A stretch of 64,000 nucleotides of DNA. Origin: Bacteroidota bacterium. GTDB taxonomy: Bacteria > Bacteroidota > Bacteroidia > Bacteroidales > UBA12481. The notes under the pieces were generated by a model that saw only the letters and a list, made by a program, of their open reading frames with translations, was not told the origin of the DNA and made no database searches. The stretch's first letter is position 1. The number at the start of each line of letters is the position of its first letter. The translations under genes and the position numbers were made by a program. Shown here in pieces: positions 57,584-64,000 of the stretch. The stretch lies in assembly GCA_018669475.1 (NCBI GenBank), contig JABHCC010000095.1, positions 62,001 through 126,000 of the forward strand, written 5' to 3'.

Positions 57584-58048
57584 GTGATTGACAGTAAGAA
57601 AATAGAAGAAATCATTTCTGAGCAGGTTACAGGGTCTGATATTTTTATTGTAGATATTCAAGTCAAACCAGGCAATCTGATTCAGGTTTTCCTTGATCAT
57701 CCTGAAGGTATAACAATAGAAGCTTGTGTGGAATATAGCAGATTAATTGAATCGAATCTGGATCGTGAGAAAGAAGATTTTGAGCTAAGAGTTTCTTCTC
57801 CGGGATTAAATCAGTCATTTAAAGTTATTGAGCAATATTATAAAAATATTGGAAGATCAATCAAGGTAGTTACAATTGAAGGAGACAAACTCAGAGGCGT
57901 TTTGACAACTGTGAATAAGACAGGTGTTGAGATGGACACAGAGCATAAAGTAAACAACCCTGAAGGTAAAAAGAAGAAAATTGAGATACAGTCCAGGCAA
58001 TTGGACTATACGGATATTAAAAGCGCAATAGTCAACATCGAGTTTTAA
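57584..58048 (+). CDS. rimP: Ribosome maturation factor RimP
   Basis: Assists 30S subunit assembly. 154 aa from a GTG at 57584. Typical segments: VFLDHPEGITIEACVEYSR, LRVSSPGLNQSFKV and the C-terminal SH3-like part ending in IKSAIVNIEF. First gene of rimP-nusA-infB; nusA follows 17 bp downstream. Confidence 0.96.
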   Translation: MIDSKKIEEIISEQVTGSDIFIVDIQVKPGNLIQVFLDHPEGITIEACVEYSRLIESNLDREKEDFELRVSSPGLNQSFKVIEQYYKNIGRSIKVVTIEGDKLRGVLTTVNKTGVEMDTEHKVNNPEGKKKKIEIQSRQLDYTDIKSAIVNIEF

Positions 58049-58065
58049 GGAAAAATCTGGAAGCA

Positions 58066-59301
58066 ATGGAAAATGTGAATATGATAGATACCTTTTCAGA
58101 GTTCAGAGAACTGAAAAGCATAGACCGAGCCACCATGATGAGTGTGCTAGAGGATGTATTCCGTAGTCTGTTGGTTAAAAAGTATGGCACTGATGAAAAC
58201 TACGATGTAATCATTAATGTTGATAAAGGTGATTTTGAAATCTGGCGAAATCGGGAAGTTGTAGAAGATGGAAATGTTGAAGATTCTAATTTGGAAATAT
58301 CCCTGACTAATGCCAAAAAAATTGAAGATGATTACGAAGTAGGTGAAGAAGTTACAGATGAGGTAAAATTAGAGGATTTTGGACGAAGGATGATTCTGGC
58401 TTTACGGCAAAACCTTACTTCCAGGATTCTGGAGTTGGAAAAGGATCACATATATAATAAGTACAAAGACATTATCGGTGACATCATTACAGGAGAGGTA
58501 TATCAGGTTTGGAATCGCGAGATTCTACTTCTGGATGATGAGGGGAATGAGTTAATTCTACCAAAGCCTGAGCAGATACCTTCAGATTATTTCAGAAAAG
58601 GTGACAATGTTCGTGCAATAGTAATTAAGGTTGACATGAAGAATAACAATCCCTTAATTCTTGTTTCGAGAACCACACCAATATTTCTGCAAAGGCTGTT
58701 TGAATTGGAGGTTCCTGAGATATTCGATGGATTAATTACCATTAAGAACATTGTCAGAATCCCTGGTGAGAGAGCAAAAGTTGCAGTTGAATCATATGAT
58801 GAACGTATTGATCCTGTTGGAGCCTGCGTAGGGATGAAAGGGTCGAGGATTCATGGTATTGTCAGGGAGTTGAAGAATGAAAATATTGATGTAATCAATT
58901 TTACGAATAATATTCAGCTGTTCATACAGCGAGCATTAAGCCCTGCAAAGATTTCTTCTATCAAGCTGAATGAAGAAGGCTTGCGAGCTGATGTATTCCT
59001 TAAGCCCGAAGAAGTATCCCTGGCTATTGGTAAAGGGGGTTTAAATATTAAACTTGCCAGTATGCTTACCGGATATGAAATTGATGTTTATCGTGACATT
59101 GACGAAGACGAAGAAGATATTGATCTGGAAGAATTTGCAGATGAGATTGAGAGCTGGATATTAGATGAGATTAAGGCTATTGGATGTGACACAGCCAAAA
59201 GCGTTATAGATTTACCTGTTACCGAACTGGTAAAAAGGACTGATCTGGAAGAGGAAACTGTCAGAGACGTACTGAAAATCCTTCGGGCAGAATTTGAATA
59301 A
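58066..59301 (+). CDS. nusA: Transcription termination/antitermination factor NusA
   Basis: 411 aa. N-terminal RNA polymerase-binding domain (1-130), S1 domain (about 135-200), two KH domains (ACVGMKGSRIHGIVRELKNE; VSLAIGKGGLNIKLASMLTG) and an acidic C-terminus with a helical repeat (VIDLPVTELVKRTDLEEETV). Modulates pausing and termination. 56 bp before infB. Confidence 0.97.
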   Translation: MENVNMIDTFSEFRELKSIDRATMMSVLEDVFRSLLVKKYGTDENYDVIINVDKGDFEIWRNREVVEDGNVEDSNLEISLTNAKKIEDDYEVGEEVTDEVKLEDFGRRMILALRQNLTSRILELEKDHIYNKYKDIIGDIITGEVYQVWNREILLLDDEGNELILPKPEQIPSDYFRKGDNVRAIVIKVDMKNNNPLILVSRTTPIFLQRLFELEVPEIFDGLITIKNIVRIPGERAKVAVESYDERIDPVGACVGMKGSRIHGIVRELKNENIDVINFTNNIQLFIQRALSPAKISSIKLNEEGLRADVFLKPEEVSLAIGKGGLNIKLASMLTGYEIDVYRDIDEDEEDIDLEEFADEIESWILDEIKAIGCDTAKSVIDLPVTELVKRTDLEEETVRDVLKILRAEFE

Positions 59302-59357
59302 TGTAGAAATGTCTGATTAATCAGGACATTGAAGAGACAATAAAGTTAGGTTGATAT

Positions 59358-62300
59358 ATGGCCAAAGTTAAACGACTAAGTAGAGTAGCAAGAGATTGCA
59401 ATGTTGGGATTCAAACTATTGTTGAGTTTCTTGGCAAGAAAGGGATTGACATTGAGAACAATCCAAACTCTAAAATAGCAGAGGAGGCATTGGCACTTGT
59501 CATGGAAGCTTTCCAGCAAGACCAGTCAGCAAAGCGAGAAGCTGAGCGTTTTACTCAGGAGCATAGACAGGAATCCAGTACTGCCATTTCTATTAACGAA
59601 GCTAAAGCAGAAGCTGAATCTGAAGCCAATACAGATGAATCCGAGCAAGTTGAAGAAGTTCTTCTTATTCAAGACTCTGGTGAATCAGCAACAATCGTTG
59701 AACCAGCAGAGGTCATTGCTCCAAAGCCAGTAGAAAAACCAAAAGAAGAGCCTGCACCTCCTGTTTCTCAGCCTGAAACTATCGCTGAGCCATCCGAAGT
59801 AAAAGAAACAGTTGAACCCAAGGACGCTAAACAAAAAACTGTTAAGAAAATTGAAACGGATAATGCTGCTGAGAAGAAAGTAGAAAAGGAACAAGCTGAA
59901 GCAAAAAAAGAAGATCAGTCAAGTCCGCAAGAAATCACATCGAAAGAAAAGGATGAACCTGTTGTTGTGGAGAAAGTAGTTGCTCAGGAAAAACCTAAAG
60001 AGAAACTTGAAAGGAAACCTGAGGCGAAACATGAGGAAAAGCCCGAAGAAGAAAAACAAACTGAGCCAGCAAAAATAATTGAAAAGAAGCCAGTTGAAGT
60101 GGAAGCTGCTGAAGAGAAAATCACATTGGACACAAAAGCTGAAGCTAGTGAAGTTTCTCAGGCTGAGAAAGTGAAAGAGAAGGGTGTTAGTAAAGAGGAA
60201 AAACATATAGAAACAGTTACTCCAAAAAAAGACATCAAAGTTGTTGGAAAGATTGACATTGATATGTTAAATCAGAAAACACGACCAGACAAAAAGAAGT
60301 TTGCTAAAGACTCCCACAAAAAGCCTTCACAGGACACAAAGAAAACAAACGAGTCAAAGTCTCCAAGTCAGGAAAAACCACAAAAGAAGACCGATCCAGT
60401 AAATAAGCAAGTCGAAATTCCGGCCAAAGAAACCGAGAAGAAAACTCCTGAGAAAGTTATTGAAACTCCGGCAAAAGCCGCTGGCAGGATACCACGTGAA
60501 TCAGATGAGGTAGATATCAAAACCAAGGTTGAAAAATTATCTGGCCCAACAGTTATTGGCAAAATTGTATTGCCCGTTGATCCCCCAAAAAAGAAGACTC
60601 CTGCCGCTTCCTCAAGTGACGGTCCGAATAAGAAAAAGAAGCGTAAAAGAATTCGAAAGGATCGTGTAAATGTCAGTGGTCAGCAGGGCGGAAAACCAGG
60701 TGGCAAACCTGGCGGAAAACCAGGTGGCAAACCTGGCGGACAAGCTGGAGGCCAAGCTGGAGGCCAAGCTGGAGGCCAAAACCAGCAAGGGCAAAATAAA
60801 AGTAAAGCAAGACCCAAAAGACGACCAATCAAACCCGAGGTTTCTGAAGAAGATGTACAAAAACAGATTAAGGATACATTAGCCCGTCTTACATCAAAAG
60901 GAAAGTCAAAAGGGTCAAAACATCGTCGAACCAAGCGTGAAGCACAAAAGCAAACTGCTGAGCAAGAAGCTATACAGAAGGAACTTGAACCGCAGGTTAT
61001 TCAGGTTACTGAATTTGTAACTGCCAATGAATTAGCCACCTTACTCGACATTCCGATCAATAGTGTTATCGGAACCTGTATGAACCTTGGCTTGTTTGTA
61101 TCTATAAATCAGCGCTTAGATGCTGAAACAATATCTATGGTTGCTGATGAATACAATCACAAGGTTGAATTTATCAGTATTGAAGTTCAGGAAGCCATTG
61201 AAACATCTCAGGACTCTGAAGAGGACTTGATTCCACGCCCTCCTATTGTTACCGTGATGGGACATGTTGACCATGGAAAGACTTCATTGCTTGACTACGT
61301 ACGACATGCAAATGTGATTGCTGGTGAAGCTGGAGGTATAACACAGCATATTGGTGCTTACAAAGTAATTCTTGAAAGTGGGAAGCCTATAACTTTCCTC
61401 GACACTCCGGGTCACGAAGCGTTTACTGCAATGAGAGCCCGTGGAGCTCAGGTAACCGATATTGCAATTATAGTTGTTTCAGCCGATGATGCGGTTATGC
61501 CTCAGACAGTTGAGGCAATTAACCATGCATCAGCAGCTGGCGTACCAATAGTTTTTGCTATCAATAAAATTGATAAGGAAGGAGCAAATCCTGAGAAAAT
61601 CAAGGAAGAGCTGGCGAATATGAATTACATGGTTGAAGCTTGGGGTGGCAAGTATCAATCTCACGATATATCTGCTAAACAAGGGCTTGGGATTGATGAG
61701 CTCCTTGAAAAAGTTCTACTCGAAGCAGAAATGCTCGACATGAAAGCTAATCCAAACAAAGCCGCGACAGGATCTGTAATAGAATCATCGTTGGATAAGG
61801 GAAGAGGTTATATTACAACCATTCTGGTTCAAGCTGGCACCTTGAAGGTTGGTGATATTTTGGTAGCCGGAAGCTTTTTTGGAAAAGTCAAAGCCATGTT
61901 TAATGAAAGAGGAAAACCAGTGAAAAAAGCAGGGCCTTCTGAACCAGTTCTGGTTCTTGGACTTGATGGTGCACCTCAGGCCGGAGATGTTTTTAATGTA
62001 TTAAGTTCTGAGCGTGAAGCCAGGGAGATATCCACTAAAAGGGAACAACTTCAAAGGGAGCAGGATATTCGAACTCAAAAACATATCACACTTGATGAAA
62101 TTGGTCGTCGGATTGCCATTGGCAATTTCCAGGAGTTGAATGTTATTGTAAAAGGTGATGTGGATGGTTCAATTGAAGCTCTGTCTGATTCACTGATCAA
62201 ACTGTCAACTGAAGAGATCCAGGTTAATATTAAACATAAGGCAGTGGGACAAATTTCAGAAAGTGATATTCTTCTGGCTGCTGCTTCTGATGCTGTGATT

Positions 62301-62744
62301 ATTGGGTTCCAGGTACGTCCCTCATTGGTCGCAAGAAAACTTGCTGAAAAAGAAGGCGTTGACATTCGTTTGTATAGCATTATTTATGATGCAATCAACG
62401 AATTGAAAGATGCTATGGAAGGAATGTTGAGTCCTGAAATTAAAGAGGAGATTACAGGTACACTGGAAATTCTTGAAACTTTCAGGATTACGAAAGTTGG
62501 GACCATTGCCGGATGTATTGTCAGAGATGGTAAAGTTTTCCGTAATTCCACAGTTCGGATTATCCGTGATGGTATTGTTGTATATGACGGGAGATTAGGT
62601 TCTCTTAAACGATTCAAGGATGATGCCAAAGAGGTTGTTACAGGCTTGGAGTGCGGTTTGAATATAGAAAACTTCAATGATATTAAAGAAGGTGATATGA
62701 TCGAAGCCTATACAAAAAGAGAGGTCAAAAAGAAATTAAAATAA
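59358..62744 (+). CDS. infB: Translation initiation factor IF-2
   Basis: Brings initiator tRNA to the 30S subunit. 1128 aa, long for the family because of a roughly 480-residue Lys/Glu/Pro-rich linker (about 60-540) between the first IF2_N module ([20 protein letters not shown]) and the second ([18 protein letters not shown]). The linker contains a Gly-Lys-Pro/Gly-Gln-Ala minisatellite. The GTPase domain starts near residue 630: [28 protein letters not shown] and NKID. Domains II-IV follow to KREVKKKLK. Ends the operon. Confidence 0.98.
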   Translation: MAKVKRLSRVARDCNVGIQTIVEFLGKKGIDIENNPNSKIAEEALALVMEAFQQDQSAKREAERFTQEHRQESSTAISINEAKAEAESEANTDESEQVEEVLLIQDSGESATIVEPAEVIAPKPVEKPKEEPAPPVSQPETIAEPSEVKETVEPKDAKQKTVKKIETDNAAEKKVEKEQAEAKKEDQSSPQEITSKEKDEPVVVEKVVAQEKPKEKLERKPEAKHEEKPEEEKQTEPAKIIEKKPVEVEAAEEKITLDTKAEASEVSQAEKVKEKGVSKEEKHIETVTPKKDIKVVGKIDIDMLNQKTRPDKKKFAKDSHKKPSQDTKKTNESKSPSQEKPQKKTDPVNKQVEIPAKETEKKTPEKVIETPAKAAGRIPRESDEVDIKTKVEKLSGPTVIGKIVLPVDPPKKKTPAASSSDGPNKKKKRKRIRKDRVNVSGQQGGKPGGKPGGKPGGKPGGQAGGQAGGQAGGQNQQGQNKSKARPKRRPIKPEVSEEDVQKQIKDTLARLTSKGKSKGSKHRRTKREAQKQTAEQEAIQKELEPQVIQVTEFVTANELATLLDIPINSVIGTCMNLGLFVSINQRLDAETISMVADEYNHKVEFISIEVQEAIETSQDSEEDLIPRPPIVTVMGHVDHGKTSLLDYVRHANVIAGEAGGITQHIGAYKVILESGKPITFLDTPGHEAFTAMRARGAQVTDIAIIVVSADDAVMPQTVEAINHASAAGVPIVFAINKIDKEGANPEKIKEELANMNYMVEAWGGKYQSHDISAKQGLGIDELLEKVLLEAEMLDMKANPNKAATGSVIESSLDKGRGYITTILVQAGTLKVGDILVAGSFFGKVKAMFNERGKPVKKAGPSEPVLVLGLDGAPQAGDVFNVLSSEREAREISTKREQLQREQDIRTQKHITLDEIGRRIAIGNFQELNVIVKGDVDGSIEALSDSLIKLSTEEIQVNIKHKAVGQISESDILLAAASDAVIIGFQVRPSLVARKLAEKEGVDIRLYSIIYDAINELKDAMEGMLSPEIKEEITGTLEILETFRITKVGTIAGCIVRDGKVFRNSTVRIIRDGIVVYDGRLGSLKRFKDDAKEVVTGLECGLNIENFNDIKEGDMIEAYTKREVKKKLK
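60687..60782 (+). repeat. 12/24-bp coding minisatellite in infB
   Basis: Two exact 24-bp units (60687-60710, 60711-60734) encode GGKPGGKP; then GGCGGACAAGCT, two exact GGAGGCCAAGCT units and a diverged unit encode GGQA repeats. All units are multiples of 12 bp, so copy-number change keeps the frame. Confidence 0.9.
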
Positions 62745-62758
62745 GATTTCCCGAAAGT

Positions 62759-62790
62759 AAAAAGGCCGAATTATTCATTCAGCCTTTTTA
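62759..62790. terminator. Bidirectional terminator between infB and gcvH
   Basis: 13-bp stem AAAAAGGCCGAAT / ATTCAGCCTTTTT with one mismatch and a five-base loop; T-runs on both strands. Confidence 0.88.
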
Positions 62791-62809
62791 TTAATAAACA
62801 TCTCGTTTA

Positions 62810-63187
62810 TTATCCCAACAATTCTTTATAAGCTGTTGCATCGAGAAGGTCATCCAGCTCTGATGGCTTGGATATTTTAACCTTGATCATCCAGCCCTCT
62901 CCGAATGCATCTTTATTTACAAGTTCGGGAGTATCCTCCAGTTGAGAATTAAATTCCAGCACTTCACCGGAAACTGGCATGTAGAGCTCTTCGACAGCCT
63001 TTACGGCCTCGACATTTCCAAAAGCTTCTCCTTTGTCAAGTTCTTCACCCTCAGTCTCAACCTCAACAAATACAATATCCCCAAGGTTTGACTGAGCATA
63101 ATCCGTAACTCCTATATAGGCTTCATCACCCTCAACCCTGATCCACTCGTGATCTGGTGAGTACTTTAAGTTTTCAGGTACGTTCAT
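62810..63187 (-). CDS. gcvH: Glycine cleavage system H protein
   Basis: 125 aa lipoyl-carrying shuttle of the glycine cleavage complex. The lipoylated lysine is in FGNVEAVKAVEELYMPVSGE; N-terminal YSPDHEWIRVEGDEAYIG and GDIVFVEV are typical. Other gcv genes are not in the window. Minus-strand TACCTTTG (63225-63218) may be its -7 element; it follows the sprA stop by about 50 bp. Confidence 0.97.
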   Translation of the reverse strand: MNVPENLKYSPDHEWIRVEGDEAYIGVTDYAQSNLGDIVFVEVETEGEELDKGEAFGNVEAVKAVEELYMPVSGEVLEFNSQLEDTPELVNKDAFGEGWMIKVKISKPSELDDLLDATAYKELLG

Positions 63188-63238
63188 TTGATAGTCTGAT
63201 TATTTGATTTAGTGAACCAAAGGTATTAAAAAAACAAA

Positions 63239-64000
63239 TTAATTTGCCAGAGTAAATCTTAGATTAAATCCAAATTTTGTATTAGATGTAGGATACGATA
63301 ACTGAATGAATGGTCTGTTGATATTCTGATCGTAAAACAAACGAAGATTAAAACGTGAACTCAAAACATAATCTGCTGTAAACTTAAGCGTAACAGCCCT
63401 TTGTCCTGAGGTTAGCTTATCAATATCCTCCTCAAGTTTTCTCATGATCATTCTGTTGTCTCTAATCTCTATATCAGCTCTGAGATTAAGGTCAGACTGG
63501 AAACTTCTCTTATTTCCCCCTGTTTTTATGGTGATCGGAACTTCCTGAAAACGATAACTAAGTCCGATAACATATGATTCTGACTTGTTCTCCATCAACT
63601 GGTTATTATTGAAACTCAGAGTCATACTTCTGGTTTTCTTATATTCCAGTCTGGTTGTTAATGTATTGGTCAGCTGCATATCCAGGCTTAGAAAGGGGGA
63701 GAACTGCTCATTAATTGAAACTCCGCCAATTTCTTTATCCGGGAGGAAATTCATTTGTAAATCCCGAATATAGTTCAATCCATCTATCTCCTCCGGATTA
63801 TAAAATAAGTTTGTAGCAAAAGAACCAACGCTGTATGTACTCCTGTAACTATGGCGAAGCTGCATTGATTTCACATACTTCTTGAAAAATGGTATCTTAT
63901 CAAGTCCATTATATGAGATAGTCCAGTTTGGCAACATATTGAATACAGATGGCATTGCATTAAGGCTGATAGTCTCAGGATCTTTTCCCGCATAGGCAGC
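63239..64000 (-). CDS. sprA: T9SS/gliding motility outer-membrane protein SprA, C-terminal part
   Basis: SprA forms the giant outer-membrane translocon of the type IX secretion system (over 2300 aa in characterised members). Only the last 253 residues are here; the frame is open to the window edge (AYAGKDPETISLNAMPS at the boundary). LPNWTISYNGLDKIPFF, RHSYRSTYSVGSF and the final TSNTKFGFNLRFTL match the SprA C-terminus. Its presence agrees with the two proteins bearing T9SS sorting domains in this window. Confidence 0.9.
   Translation of the reverse strand, partial: AAYAGKDPETISLNAMPSVFNMLPNWTISYNGLDKIPFFKKYVKSMQLRHSYRSTYSVGSFATNLFYNPEEIDGLNYIRDLQMNFLPDKEIGGVSINEQFSPFLSLDMQLTNTLTTRLEYKKTRSMTLSFNNNQLMENKSESYVIGLSYRFQEVPITIKTGGNKRSFQSDLNLRADIEIRDNRMIMRKLEEDIDKLTSGQRAVTLKFTADYVLSSRFNLRLFYDQNINRPFIQLSYPTSNTKFGFNLRFTLAN

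Overview
This is a gene-dense chromosomal segment of a Bacteroidota bacterium, probably class Bacteroidia. The lineage call rests on the C-terminus of the T9SS/gliding protein SprA at the right edge, two proteins with Por-type (T9SS type A) C-terminal sorting domains, an LpxC-FabZ fusion, an RprX/RprY-like two-component pair, an IPExxxVDY-family protein after rnc, an ExbB/4-TM/ExbD/ExbD cluster, and several promoters with the Bacteroidota core TTG-N17-21-TAnnTTTG. DNA is AT-rich. Most of the window is conserved housekeeping; the accessory part is the first 4 kb.

Layout. 1-4 kb: an edge-truncated IS66 transposase, a small secreted glycine-rich protein, an IS481-like element and a second, frameshifted member of the same small-protein group. 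4-7.6 kb: an overlapping run of LolA-like protein, a signal-peptide-bearing YidD and three TPR/exported proteins. 7.7-12.3 kb: dprA, gdhA, tatD, ansA and tRNA-Ser(GGA). 12.4-14.8 kb: ExbB/ExbD energy-transduction operon. 14.9-19.2 kb: tatC, tatA and leuS, bounded on both sides by arrays of 7-bp repeats. 19.3-24.4 kb: two tandem paralogous lipoproteins, a secreted PHP phosphoesterase, an M23 peptidase and purN. 24.6-27.3 kb: acpP-fabF-rnc-IPExxxVDY. 27.3-30.7 kb: an acidic His/Cys-rich secreted protein divergent from a histidine kinase/response regulator pair. 30.7-40 kb (mostly minus strand): lepA, exported RidA, T9SS cargo, groEL/groES, secG, a TPR protein, lptE and a receiver-less sigma-54 activator. 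40.1-45 kb: kdsB, a lipoprotein sulfatase, a GSCFA protein and a T9SS beta-helix protein. 45.1-51.6 kb: a full SUF iron-sulfur operon sufBCDSE-DUF59 followed by queG, with a 9-bp inverted-repeat operator over the sufB promoter. 51.7-57.4 kb: thiL, lpxA, lpxC-fabZ, lpxD and an HD phosphohydrolase. 57.5-64 kb: rimP-nusA-infB behind a hairpin leader, then gcvH and the sprA 3' end.

How the genes fit together: much of the window concerns the envelope. It includes lipid A and Kdo synthesis (lpxA, lpxC/fabZ, lpxD, kdsB), LPS and lipoprotein transport (lptE, LolA-like), protein export (secG, Tat, YidD, SprA/T9SS with two cargos) and Exb energy transduction. The suf operon probably feeds Fe-S clusters to enzymes such as QueG, encoded directly behind it. 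No phage, CRISPR array, toxin-antitoxin module or large defence island was seen. The least explained features are the heptad-repeat arrays, the suf operator, the queG gene without a normal start codon, the exported YidD cluster and the frameshifted small secreted protein.
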